Origin: Leptospira ognonensis
GTDB lineage: Bacteria; Spirochaetota; Leptospiria; Leptospirales; Leptospiraceae
Direction: 5' to 3'
NCBI RefSeq assembly: GCF_004770745.1
Contig: NZ_RQGD01000020.1
Coordinates: 62,001-126,000, forward strand
DNA length: 64,000 nucleotides
The notes under the pieces are model-generated. The model ran no database searches and was not told where the DNA came from. It saw only the letters and a program-made list of their open reading frames with translations. The stretch's first letter is position 1, and every line of letters starts with the position of its first letter. This document shows positions 18,135 through 27,914 of this stretch, piece by piece. The translations under genes were made by a program, and so were the position numbers.

Positions 18135-18350
18135 CTAAAGCCTACGTAGGTTCTTTTGGCCCATTTCAGAGAGCTTTGGCGAGAGCCACTCTCCTTTCTG
18201 TACCACTTCCCCTTGGAAGGCTTCTGTCAGATACTCTTCAAACGTTTTTCCACCATTTGATTGGGAAAAACCTTTTTTAGGACCTTGTCCTGCGAGGCCA
18301 CTCTCTTTGTGGCGGTTATAAGCGGGTTGATGGATGGATCGAACGATCAT
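18135..18350 (-). CDS. small hypothetical protein
   Basis: The protein has 71 residues, is basic and hydrophilic, and has no signal peptide. It begins MIVRSIHQPAYNRHKESGLA and has a plausible helical segment (GGKTFEEYLTEAFQGEVV). A strong ribosome binding site (GGGGAGG, 8 bases before the ATG) argues that it is real. The stop is followed at once by the stem-loop block at 18016-18127, so its C-terminus could have been altered by an insertion. Function unknown. Confidence 0.6.
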   Translation of the reverse strand: MIVRSIHQPAYNRHKESGLAGQGPKKGFSQSNGGKTFEEYLTEAFQGEVVQKGEWLSPKLSEMGQKNLRRL

Positions 18351-18617
18351 ATTTTTTTCCTCCCCGTCATCTTTTAGACGACATAAAACTAAAAATTAGC
18401 ACCAATAATCTACTATACGCTTGTTTACACTACTTAACATACGAGAAGTAAAGTCAATGTTTTTTCGCATCTCTTACTGGTTTCTTAACAGTAATATACC
18501 CCGTCCGTGAGACAAAATACCCCCTTGGTCGCTTTTTTTTCCAGAAAAAGTACCAGATTATGACGCATAAATGGATTTGTAGCAAGAGAAATTAGAAAAA
18601 TAAGACAGATTTAAACC

Positions 18618-20192
18618 TTGTTCAGGGTGAAAGGCAGAAAACACCTTGCTCAATTTTTTCGTATTTTCTCGTTCTCTATCTATTTTCTCTGCCTAGGTTC
18701 GCTCGCGGCGACTCCTACCTTCCGGTTCCCTGTCGATTTTTGGTATAAGCAGGGTTTTACTTTGCCCGAATCGGTGGAAATCGCAAGCCAAGGTGCCAAA
18801 GAATCCTCTCAATTTATCGCATGGCTAGACCGACAAACAGCGAAAAAGCGATCAAAGATCATCGCCATATTAATCACAAAAGGTATCAGGCTCAATTTTA
18901 CAAAAAATACAAAGTTAGCTGCGAAAGCAAAAATAGTAACGAATCACCACCTGGCAAAAAAAGAAGGTTCGCCAAATAGCAAGACGAACGCTGATTTCTT
19001 TTTTGTCGGTGGCACCTACCAAGTCATTGATGCAAGGTACCTTCCCTTAGAAAAAAGAAACCATTCCTCGCTTTTTCTCGGTCAGGTTCAGACCTACGGC
19101 AAATGGATGGTGGAAAAAAGAGACAATAAACTCACATATGGCCTAGAGTTCAATTATAAACTGATACATGCCTACTCGGGTCATCGATACAAACCACTTC
19201 CTAATTTCTATTTCGCAAAAGATTTAAATTTTTTTTCCAATTTTGATCGTCCTGATTCGCATATACCTCAACCACTGAATGAAAGTTACTTTATGGGTTT
19301 TAATCTATTCCCAGGTGCAGGAAGTTATAAGCTGGGTATTTATTCTGCCAAGACAGTCTCAGAGGAGCCTGGTTTCTATTTTGTCAGTCCGCAAAAAAGT
19401 TTGGCGATGACCTTCGCGCCCTATTCAAAAATTGGCTCTCTTTATATCCATGAAAATTTCAAAAATATATTGTCCACAGATTGGCATTCCAATCTGCAAG
19501 CAGAAGGAATCGGTCGTGCCGAAAACTATCTTGGATTTTTATACCTTCGCGCAAATTCTGATTCTGCAAAACTTAAAATAGATGCGACAGCTTTTCGAGA
19601 CAATCAACTTCTCTCAGTCCCAACAAGTGAATCTGTTGATAAAAATGGAGTAAAACAAGACTTAGGTTACTCTAGAGTTCGCTACCGTGAATACTTTGCG
19701 ATAGAAGGCCTCCGTTCCAATGAAGGTTTAAGATATGAATCAGGTTATGCTTTTCACGTACCACTCTGGATTACCGAATGGGGAACAATCGTTTTAAGAT
19801 ACCGCGATTATACCGAGGATGGATTTTATCTGGCTCATTCGATTGGAAGAGGAATCTTTTATGAATATCGTAACCAGAAAACGATCATCAGTCTCGGAAG
19901 TGAGACAAGGGATAATCTTAAACAAGCAGAAGGCAAGGTAAGCCTTCCTTTCTCTGGGAATTATTATTTTGAGATCAGTTGTTTGTATCGGGAGAATGGA
20001 ATTCCAATGAGATCTTGGTTTGAAAACTGGAGTTACGCAACAGATTTTAATATCAATCTCGTTGATCGAAAAGAAATTTGGAAATTAAAATTAATAGGTC
20101 CTGAGATTTCTTTAAATGTGAGCATTTCAGAAAAGATGGACAGTCCAACTTATATCTATTATGCTAACTTCCAGTTCAATCAAAGTTTCTAA
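18618..20192 (+). CDS. hypothetical outer-membrane-type protein
   Basis: The protein has 524 residues. A basic N-terminus and hydrophobic signal segment (about 10-31, ending SLAA) are followed by a region rich in alternating aromatic/polar strands and glycine, ending in a Phe-terminated strand (ANFQFNQSF), as expected of a beta-barrel. I recognise no named family. The start is uncertain: TTG at 18618, or GTG at 18627. The 267 bases upstream (18351-18617) hold no gene and no promoter I can defend. The 3' end overlaps the next convergent gene by 4 bases. Confidence 0.7.
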   Translation: MFRVKGRKHLAQFFRIFSFSIYFLCLGSLAATPTFRFPVDFWYKQGFTLPESVEIASQGAKESSQFIAWLDRQTAKKRSKIIAILITKGIRLNFTKNTKLAAKAKIVTNHHLAKKEGSPNSKTNADFFFVGGTYQVIDARYLPLEKRNHSSLFLGQVQTYGKWMVEKRDNKLTYGLEFNYKLIHAYSGHRYKPLPNFYFAKDLNFFSNFDRPDSHIPQPLNESYFMGFNLFPGAGSYKLGIYSAKTVSEEPGFYFVSPQKSLAMTFAPYSKIGSLYIHENFKNILSTDWHSNLQAEGIGRAENYLGFLYLRANSDSAKLKIDATAFRDNQLLSVPTSESVDKNGVKQDLGYSRVRYREYFAIEGLRSNEGLRYESGYAFHVPLWITEWGTIVLRYRDYTEDGFYLAHSIGRGIFYEYRNQKTIISLGSETRDNLKQAEGKVSLPFSGNYYFEISCLYRENGIPMRSWFENWSYATDFNINLVDRKEIWKLKLIGPEISLNVSISEKMDSPTYIYYANFQFNQSF

Positions 20193-20689
20193 TAGAGGAT
20201 TTGCTCACTGATCATTTCTGTATAACCGAGGAGCTTAAAAACCGGCACTGAGTTTGGATCCGTAAACTCGTTCGCATTTGCTGGAAGCTTTTTAAATTCG
20301 TATGTTGCCTTTCGCTTTCCGCGAGAATCTTGAGGATAATAATAATATCCGATCCATTCGCCCTTTACTTGGTATGGATTGCCTGCAATGAGGTCCCTTG
20401 CAAAGTAATCTCCATCCTCATCAAATTTATTTCTCCGAAATCGGAAATGCATTTCATGCCCGTTCCAGTCGTAAAAGACAGCAAAGTCTCCTTCTTTTGT
20501 CTTAAAATACAATTTCCAATCTACTGGAAATTGCCCCTTGGTTTTGAACTCGTTTTTTCCATCGATAATCCGCTTTTCGCTAAGCGAAATAGAATGCGTG
20601 TATTTTTCATCCTTCGTTTGTGCCGATAGATTTGTCGCAATGGCAAGAAGTATCATCATCAGTATAGATTGTAAGTATCGATTATTCAT
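20189..20689 (-). CDS. hypothetical secreted protein
   Basis: The protein has 166 residues. A signal peptide (about 1-23, LMMILLAIATNLSAQ) is followed by a compact, aromatic- and charge-rich domain (WKLYFKTKEGDFAVFYDWNG, EWIGYYYYPQDSRGKRKATYEF). It is probably periplasmic. It lies 12 bases downstream of the HEAT-repeat gene in the same direction, so the two may be co-expressed. I recognise no family. Confidence 0.75.
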   Translation of the reverse strand: MNNRYLQSILMMILLAIATNLSAQTKDEKYTHSISLSEKRIIDGKNEFKTKGQFPVDWKLYFKTKEGDFAVFYDWNGHEMHFRFRRNKFDEDGDYFARDLIAGNPYQVKGEWIGYYYYPQDSRGKRKATYEFKKLPANANEFTDPNSVPVFKLLGYTEMISEQILY

Positions 20690-21821
20690 TAATGCTTTCG
20701 TTCACTTGTCTGTCTGGGCATCCTTTTCCGATGCATCTTGGTCCAAATCTAATGGTTTCACTTCTTTCCCTTCAATTTGATCTATGGCTCTCTTTGCGGC
20801 TTTTTGAACCTTTGGACTTGGGTCTCGATCTTTTTTATAATTTAAAATTTCAAGTGCCGCGGGGTCTTTCATATTTCCCATAAATTCAATCACACGCAAG
20901 CGAACCATCGCATCATCATCACGTGCAAATTCATTTAGCTCTTGAATCACAGCTTTGTCACCTAATAGAACCAAAGCGCCAATTGTATATATTTTTAACG
21001 ACTGCGCTTTTTTTCCATCAAGTTTTCCCGCGGTTTTTTTTAAGGAATCCAGAAGCTCAAACAATTTAGGTTTCGCAGCTTGCGATTTAATTTTTCCGAG
21101 AGCGTTTATGGAATAGCATCGTAAGGTTGTTGGCAATGCATCATCAAAAGCAACATCTTGTAATAGCGCATCTGCATCGGAATCTGCCACAGATCCAAAA
21201 AACAAAGCAATCTGTGCTCTCGTATCAGAGTTGTTAAATTTTTCTTTGAACTTCGTTTGTAAAAAGGGCGAAGCATCTTTTCCGTTGGGTAGTTCCGAGA
21301 GAGCATTCAAGTAAAGCGTCACTGCATTTGAATTTTTAGTAAAATCCTCCTTCTTTAATTTTTCAATCAGTGGAGGAACGGCTTCAGGAATTTTTAATCT
21401 TTTGGCAGTAGTGACAGCTTGTTTGGTGACATCTTCATTCGGATCTTCAAATAATAAAATCACGGAGTCTTTATACTCTGATAATTGAAGTTCGGCAATC
21501 GTTCGAAGTATCACCACCTTCATTCCTAAATCTTTCTCAGTGCGGATCATCTCACCAAGATACAAATACAATTCTTTCGCATGTTCTTTTGGAAACGAAA
21601 CTAGTTCAAAGAGTGCCTGTTTTCTTTCTTGTGAGGTGCCATATCTAAGGACCTTCGAGAGGACATCTCGTTTTTTATCTATTTGTTCTGAGGTGAGCTC
21701 TTTTGTTTTTGATTTCTGCGCTGGTGGAACAATCGAGGCTGGTTGTTCCTTTGGTGGATTGGGTTCTGTGTTTTGTGAGAAAATTGAGAAAGAGCTGACT
21801 AAAAGAAAAAGGCAAACGAGG

Positions 21822-22295
<474 letters not shown>

Positions 22296-22343
22296 TCTGA
22301 AACCCCTTCTCCGAATCTACGTAGAGACTTGAATGCTGTCGAT

Positions 22344-24857
22344 CTACTTTTCATCAAACGAATACTGTGTTTTTGGAGCCAAAGTAGGCAAAATGGGAAC
22401 TTTCCAAATATCCTCTGCATATTCACGGATGGTCCTGTCCGTTGAAAATTTTCCCGAGCGAGCTACGTTATAGATGGCTTTCCGATTCCAAAGATCTTGG
22501 TTCAGATAATCATTTGCGACAATGTTTTGCATTTGATCATAAGCATCAAAATCTGCAAAAAGCAAATAATTATCATTAAAGACTAGACTATCATAAATCG
22601 GCGTAAAAATACCATGCTCATTTGGAGAGAAATAATTTTCGCGAATCATATACATGACTCGTTTCAATTCCTCATTTTTCTCTAAATATTCGTTCGGGTT
22701 GTATCCTCTATTTTTTAGCTCAAAAACTTCAGGTGTTTTTAGTCCAAAGATATAGATATTCTCTTCGCCAACTTCTTCTAACATTTCGACATTCGCGCCA
22801 TCGAGAGTTCCAATTGTTAAAGCACCATTTAACATAAATTTCATGTTACTTGTCCCCGATGCTTCCGTTCCAGCTGTGGAAATCTGTTCCGAAAGATTGG
22901 TTCCTGGTATGATTCTTTCTGCGAGAGAAACGCGGTAGTTTGGTAAAAAGACAACTTTCAATCTGTCTCGAACGTCCGGATCCCGGTTTACGATATTGGC
23001 CACATTACTGATGAGCTTAATGATTAATTTTGCCATGTAGTAACCAGGTGCGGCCTTACCTCCGAAAATGACAGTCCGCGGAGTGACATGTCGATCTGGA
23101 TTTTCTTTAATCCTGCGAAAGAGTGCAATGACTCGCAGAACATTGAGTAATTGTCGCTTGTATTCATGAAACCGTTTGATTTGTACATCGATCAAGGAAT
23201 GTGGATCAATGGTAATCCCTGTTTCACTCTTAATCAATTTAGCAAGAATCTCTTTGTTCTGCTGTTTGACCCGAGCCCAATCATTTCTAAAATCCGCATC
23301 ATCAATGAATTTTTCAAGGTCTCGAAGCTTGTATAAATCGGTAGCAAAACCACTTCCAATCCTTTTGGCAATCAGTGATGTCAATCCTGGATTTGATTGG
23401 ATCAACCATCTTCTTGGTGTGATGCCATTCGTTTTGTTATTAAACTTCTCTGGATAAATTTTATGAAAAGATTTAAAAATCGTTTTGATGATGAGGTCTG
23501 AATGAAGAGCAGCCACTCCGTTCACTTTATGGGAACCGATCACAGCTAAATTAGCCATGCGGATTCGTTTTTCATCGCCTTCCTGAATGATGCTTACCTC
23601 ACTGATCTCAGCTTCGCTCAGTTTTTTGGTACTTCGTGCGAAGTTCAGAAATCTGTGATTGATTTCATAGATGATTTCTAAATGCCTTGGAAGCAATTTT
23701 TCGAACAGACTGACTTTCCAGGATTCGAGCGCTTCTGGTAAAACTGTGTGATTCGTATAAGAAAATATCTTAGTCGTCAAAGCCCAAGCTTTATCCCATT
23801 CCCAGTCTTCCACATCGAGTAAGACGCGCATTAGCTCTGCGATTCCAATACTTGGATGTGTGTCATTCAACTGGATGGCTACTTTCTCACCCAAATACTC
23901 AAGAGAGGCATGAGTTTGTCTGTGGTGTAAAAGTATGTCCTGGAGTGAAGCACAGACCATAAAGTACTGTTGCTTCAACCGAAGAATTTTTCCTTGTTCG
24001 GTGGTATCGTTCGGATATAGGACTTTCGAAATATTTTCAGAAATGGATTTATCTTGCACGGCCTTCATATAATCGCCGTGATTAAAATAATCTAAGTTAA
24101 ATTCTTCTGACGACTTTGCTGCCCAAAGTCTCAGATAATTTACTGTGCTTGTATTGAAGCCAGGAATAGGACAATCATGCGCAGAGGCAAGAACCGTTTC
24201 ACCAGGAATCCAGTAGTGTTCCAGTTTACCTTTTCCAGAAATTTTTGTTTCTGTATACCCATAAAAACCAACCGAATGGCTAATGTCTCCACGAATCACT
24301 TCGTAGGGAACTCCATCGGCATCCCAATGGTCGGGAAGTTCCACCTGTGATCCGTTAGCTATGATCTGATTAAAAATTCCATAATCATAGCGGATTCCAT
24401 ATCCAAAGCCTGGTATATTCAAAGTCGCCATTGAATCAAGAAAACAAGCAGCAAGCCTTCCTAAGCCTCCATTTCCAAGACCCGCATCCATTTCAAATTC
24501 TAACACTTCCTCGATCTGGAAACCAAAACCGTCAATCATCTGCTTTACGACCTCGTATAACCCAAGATTGATGAGAGCATTCAAAAGGGTTCTTCCCATT
24601 AAAAATTCGAGGGAAAAATAATAGATTTGTTTGGGATCTTCGGCCCGGTAACGCTCATTGGTGACATTCATGCGATCGATCAAAAAATCACGAATCGTAT
24701 GACCCAGCGCTTTGTATATGTCCTCATTTTTTATCGTATATTTACTTTTACCGATCGTATATTCGAGGTGGTGGGCGAACTGCTTCTCAAGGGAGCCGAT
24801 GTCCGCCTTTTGTTCTTCAGAAAGGAGAGTGAGTAAGCGTGAGTTTTCTACGATCAT
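22344..24857 (-). CDS. glgP: glycogen/maltodextrin phosphorylase
   Basis: The protein has 837 residues, the usual length. It carries EFLMGRTLLNALINLGL, DAGLGNGGLGRLAACFLDS, the catalytic His region, NGITPRRWL, and the PLP-lysine block EASGTSNMKFMLNGALTIGTLDGANVE. It releases glucose-1-phosphate from alpha-glucans using phosphate. It appears to stand alone: the nearest gene upstream starts 59 bases away and is unrelated. No allosteric N-terminal extension is seen. Confidence 0.96.
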   Translation of the reverse strand: MIVENSRLLTLLSEEQKADIGSLEKQFAHHLEYTIGKSKYTIKNEDIYKALGHTIRDFLIDRMNVTNERYRAEDPKQIYYFSLEFLMGRTLLNALINLGLYEVVKQMIDGFGFQIEEVLEFEMDAGLGNGGLGRLAACFLDSMATLNIPGFGYGIRYDYGIFNQIIANGSQVELPDHWDADGVPYEVIRGDISHSVGFYGYTETKISGKGKLEHYWIPGETVLASAHDCPIPGFNTSTVNYLRLWAAKSSEEFNLDYFNHGDYMKAVQDKSISENISKVLYPNDTTEQGKILRLKQQYFMVCASLQDILLHHRQTHASLEYLGEKVAIQLNDTHPSIGIAELMRVLLDVEDWEWDKAWALTTKIFSYTNHTVLPEALESWKVSLFEKLLPRHLEIIYEINHRFLNFARSTKKLSEAEISEVSIIQEGDEKRIRMANLAVIGSHKVNGVAALHSDLIIKTIFKSFHKIYPEKFNNKTNGITPRRWLIQSNPGLTSLIAKRIGSGFATDLYKLRDLEKFIDDADFRNDWARVKQQNKEILAKLIKSETGITIDPHSLIDVQIKRFHEYKRQLLNVLRVIALFRRIKENPDRHVTPRTVIFGGKAAPGYYMAKLIIKLISNVANIVNRDPDVRDRLKVVFLPNYRVSLAERIIPGTNLSEQISTAGTEASGTSNMKFMLNGALTIGTLDGANVEMLEEVGEENIYIFGLKTPEVFELKNRGYNPNEYLEKNEELKRVMYMIRENYFSPNEHGIFTPIYDSLVFNDNYLLFADFDAYDQMQNIVANDYLNQDLWNRKAIYNVARSGKFSTDRTIREYAEDIWKVPILPTLAPKTQYSFDEK

Positions 24858-24916
24858 GGAAGGAAATTCTACACTTCCTTCAAATTAGATTCAAGTAAAA
24901 AGAAAGGAAAAAAAAA

Positions 24917-25372
24917 TTAATCTCGAGCGGAGACCTTTCTGTCCAAAATGAGATAGGTTCCCTTGGCGATTTTATTCTTCTTGAACCATCCCAAATTTAC
25001 TTCCAGAGCATATTTTGCAGGCTTTTGGGAGTTGTAAACTTCCGTAGTTTGGTTAGGTTTCATATCGTGGGTTTCCATGAGCATGAGATCAGAATCAAAA
25101 TAGCCCAGGGATAGCGGAATCATTGTGTTTTTCATCCAAAAGGAGAGCGGTTCGGCTTTCGGAAAAACAAAAAGCATACCTTGGTCTTCGCTTAACTCAG
25201 TTCTATGCATGAGCCCAACAGCTCGATCCGTAGGGTTATTTGCGACCTCAAGTCGGATGGCCTTTTCCCCAAGAGAAGCAAAGATAGTCTCAATTTGTGC
25301 GGGGTAAGATTCCGTCGGGTCGCAGTTGGTTAGAGACGCGAATAGGAGCCAAAAGATCATCCGAAAGATCAT
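24917..25372 (-). CDS. DUF192 lipoprotein
   Basis: The protein has 151 residues from the ATG at 25372, with GGAGG 8 bases upstream that overlaps the end of the enoyl-CoA hydratase gene. A longer frame into that gene is a shadow. The lipoprotein signal ends at Cys17 (WLLFASLTNC). The DUF192 core follows: VANNPTDRAVGLMHRTELSEDQGMLFVF, FWMKNTMIPLSLGYFD and KYALEVNLGWF. The fold is known but the function is not. It is coupled to the upstream hydratase gene by a 4-base gap. Confidence 0.88.
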   Translation of the reverse strand: MIFRMIFWLLFASLTNCDPTESYPAQIETIFASLGEKAIRLEVANNPTDRAVGLMHRTELSEDQGMLFVFPKAEPLSFWMKNTMIPLSLGYFDSDLMLMETHDMKPNQTTEVYNSQKPAKYALEVNLGWFKKNKIAKGTYLILDRKVSARD

Positions 25373-25376
25373 TTTC

Positions 25377-26147
25377 TTATCCTCCGAAGTTTGGTTTACG
25401 TTTTTCAAGGAAAGCAGATAGTCCTTCCTTTGTTTCTGCGTCAATGAACCTTCCACCGAACAGTTGTTTCTCCCACTCCATCCCTCTGTCAAGACTTGTT
25501 TCCATTCCTTGACGGATCGCCATTTTCGCAGCACGAATCGCGTTTGGTCCTCTCGAGAGAATTGTTTGCATTATTTTTTCTGACTCTGGGAGCAAATCTT
25601 CAACGCTTGTAACACGGTTCACAATGCCCAAGCGAAACGCTTCTTCCGCATGAATCATATCTCCTGTGAAGATGAGTTCGCTTGCTCGTCCTACACCGAT
25701 CAATCGAGGAAGTCTTTGGGATCCACCAAATCCTGGTAGCAGCCCGAGTGAAACTTCTGGCAATCCTAGTTTTGCATTTGTGGAAGCAAATCTGATATCA
25801 CATGCCAAAGCAAGCTCGAGGCCTCCTCCCAGTGAGAAGCCATTGATGGCAGCGAGAGAGACCAACCTAGAAAGCTCTAATTTGCGAAAGACAATCTGGC
25901 CCAATTCAGAAAAATTTCGTCCTTCTGGTTCATTATAAGTTTTCATTTTTGCGATGTCTGCACCAGCAACAAACGCTTTGCCTTCACCCGTTAGTATAAA
26001 AGCACGTATTTGAGAATCGGATTCTAATGTATCAACTGTTATACCGATCTCTTTGATCACTTCCTCATTCAGGGCGTTCAATGCTTCTGGACGTTTAATT
26101 GTGACGAGCGCATAATTGCCTTTCTTTTGTATTTCTATAAATCCCAT
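25377..26147 (-). CDS. enoyl-CoA hydratase/isomerase (crotonase) family protein
   Basis: The protein has 256 residues. The crotonase blocks are PEALNALNEEV, the oxyanion-hole AFVAGADIAKM, NGFSLGGGLELALACDIRFAS with the first catalytic Glu, and LPEVSLGLLPGFGGSQRLPRLIG with the second. Both glutamates of true hydratases are present, so it probably hydrates enoyl-CoA in fatty-acid beta-oxidation, the main carbon route of leptospires. It lies 15 bases after the phosphatase gene. Confidence 0.92.
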   Translation of the reverse strand: MGFIEIQKKGNYALVTIKRPEALNALNEEVIKEIGITVDTLESDSQIRAFILTGEGKAFVAGADIAKMKTYNEPEGRNFSELGQIVFRKLELSRLVSLAAINGFSLGGGLELALACDIRFASTNAKLGLPEVSLGLLPGFGGSQRLPRLIGVGRASELIFTGDMIHAEEAFRLGIVNRVTSVEDLLPESEKIMQTILSRGPNAIRAAKMAIRQGMETSLDRGMEWEKQLFGGRFIDAETKEGLSAFLEKRKPNFGG

Positions 26148-26162
26148 AAATTCCTACCTTCT

Positions 26163-27530
26163 CTATTCTATTTCTAATATCAAAAACATCGTATCGTCTA
26201 AAAAGGCATCAATTCCGAAATCGGATTTGATATCTGCTAAAATGGCAGCTTCGAGTTCTTCGATTTTCCGAATCTCTTTGTGCTTATTTAAAATTTGTAA
26301 AAGACCTTCAGTCCCCAATTCCATGCCACTCGAGGTGATGGATTCAATCAGACCATCCGTATAAACAAAAAATCTATCTCCTGAGCCAAACGAAACTGTT
26401 TTTTCAACTGCAATTGGATGGCGAATGTTGAATCCTAAAATAGCTCCATCGGTTTCAATTTCGTAATACGAATCACCGCGCGGACAGTGAATCAGATAGG
26501 GGTGGCCTGCATTGCCGATCCTTAATTTTAGCTCTTGGAAATCAAAGAATAAATAGATTGCTGATGCATGGTATTTATTTAAATCCTTAACCAGTCTCTC
26601 ATCTAAGAAATCTAAGAGTTTGCTTGGTGATAATTTGTTTCGATAGTTAATCGTTGAGACAAGGACTTTTAGAATGGATGCGACAAGTGCTGAAGAAATA
26701 CCATGTCCCGCAACATCTGTCAAAAAAACTCCAACGTTACCTTCCCGAAGTTGGACAAAATCAAAGAAGTCGCCGCCAATCATATTGGGATTTTCACGAT
26801 AGTATTTATAGCGCAGTCCTGGTATCACGAGATCTTTCGGAAAGAGTGCATCCTGTACTTTTTTTGCAAGTTCCAATTCTTGCTGCATAAACCTTCGCTC
26901 TTCCGAAAGCCTATATAAACTCGAAATATTTTTCCTCTTATTTATGATAAATATAGAACCGATAAAACCGGAACCAATGAATGTCAAAATAGGGAAGGCT
27001 CTTGCAAAAAAACTTGTCTCCGAGATGAGAGTTTCTGGCATAAAACCAATATATGTTAGGTGAAAAAGCGAAAAGTAAATTGCTCCGATAAGACAGGACA
27101 ACTTGTTAAGTCGCATACTATACAAAAGTATCAGAATGCTACTGACCATTAGGTAGGCGTTGGAAAGATAAAAATTTTCTAGCGTTGGCAGTTTAATAAG
27201 CGCGTATCCGATAGAAACATAAAACAAACCATCCGCCATCATTCCGATCCCAAAGATTAGATTCTTTAAATATTTGTCCTTGCGCTTTCTTTGGATGAGG
27301 AGTAATAATCTCGCAACGGTGATTCCGAGAAGGAAAGGCAGTACCTCTGGTATGAGATGGAAGTACGGAGGTAGAAGCAGTAAAAAATAAAAGAAAAAAT
27401 GGAGGATAAAAGAATAGGAAATATATTCCCGATCATAACTTTCTTTTAGTATCGCGACGACCTCACTTTCGATCTTAGTCTCAGACCGAAAAAAATCTAG
27501 AATCAATTCGCGAAGTTTAGGCATTTGCAT
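26163..27530 (-). CDS. membrane PP2C/SpoIIE-type phosphatase
   Basis: The protein has 455 residues. Six to seven hydrophobic helices (about 38-205) are followed by a coiled linker (SLYRLSEERRFMQQELELAKK) and a SpoIIE/PP2C domain (about 230-455). The metal-binding motifs are MIGGDFFDFVQL, FLTDVAGHGISSALVA and FFVYTDGLIE. Such phosphatases usually act on anti-sigma-factor antagonists; the target here is unknown. The start codon overlaps the stop of the upstream gene (TAAATG), so translation is probably coupled. Confidence 0.9.
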   Translation of the reverse strand: MQMPKLRELILDFFRSETKIESEVVAILKESYDREYISYSFILHFFFYFLLLLPPYFHLIPEVLPFLLGITVARLLLLIQRKRKDKYLKNLIFGIGMMADGLFYVSIGYALIKLPTLENFYLSNAYLMVSSILILLYSMRLNKLSCLIGAIYFSLFHLTYIGFMPETLISETSFFARAFPILTFIGSGFIGSIFIINKRKNISSLYRLSEERRFMQQELELAKKVQDALFPKDLVIPGLRYKYYRENPNMIGGDFFDFVQLREGNVGVFLTDVAGHGISSALVASILKVLVSTINYRNKLSPSKLLDFLDERLVKDLNKYHASAIYLFFDFQELKLRIGNAGHPYLIHCPRGDSYYEIETDGAILGFNIRHPIAVEKTVSFGSGDRFFVYTDGLIESITSSGMELGTEGLLQILNKHKEIRKIEELEAAILADIKSDFGIDAFLDDTMFLILEIE

Positions 27531-27914
27531 TTAGGGCTCTCCCCAAATCAAACTCGTCACTTCTGAGCCCGAAAGGGTAATTGTAAAACTTTTACCACTA
27601 TCTAGGTATGTATCTAACTGTGTAGCAAGTTCCTTGGCTTTTTTTTCATCTTCCATGCGAAAGAAAAATGGAAAAGAATTCGCTTTGTAATTGTAAGGAA
27701 AGCGCTCTGATACGAGAAGTGTGACACGGACATGGTCTGTTCTGGCCTCGAGGACGATGTGGCTTACATCCTTTCGAGAAAGAATGCGAGTGGTTGGCAA
27801 ACGATTCCACGGATTTGATTGTGACAAAAGAGAGAAAAAAACTAAAAAATAGAGCCCAAAGATTCCTATCCTATGATAGAATTTATGGACTGCTCTGCAA
27901 AGAGAATCATTCAT
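27531..27914 (-). CDS. hypothetical membrane-anchored protein
   Basis: The protein has 127 residues from the ATG at 27914. An N-terminal membrane segment (about 14-32, IGIFGLYFLVFFSLLSQ) is followed by a small extracytoplasmic domain of alpha/beta type (TRILSRKDVSHIVLEA, VRVTLLVSERFPYNYK, KSFTITLSGSEVTSLIW). It is coupled to the phosphatase gene. Its ATG overlaps that of the divergent plus-strand gene by two bases. A longer reading starting further inside that gene is possible but lacks support. No family recognised. Confidence 0.62.
   Translation of the reverse strand: MNDSLCRAVHKFYHRIGIFGLYFLVFFSLLSQSNPWNRLPTTRILSRKDVSHIVLEARTDHVRVTLLVSERFPYNYKANSFPFFFRMEDEKKAKELATQLDTYLDSGKSFTITLSGSEVTSLIWGEP

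Noticed and set aside
18351..18617. Promoter pairs for the flanking genes.
   Set aside because: TTGACT and TATAGT-like words occur but not at acceptable spacing together.
24917..25534. A 205-codon version of the DUF192 gene.
   Set aside because: The extra N-terminus lies inside the enoyl-CoA hydratase gene and lacks a ribosome binding site; the ATG at 25372 has GGAGG and a lipoprotein signal.
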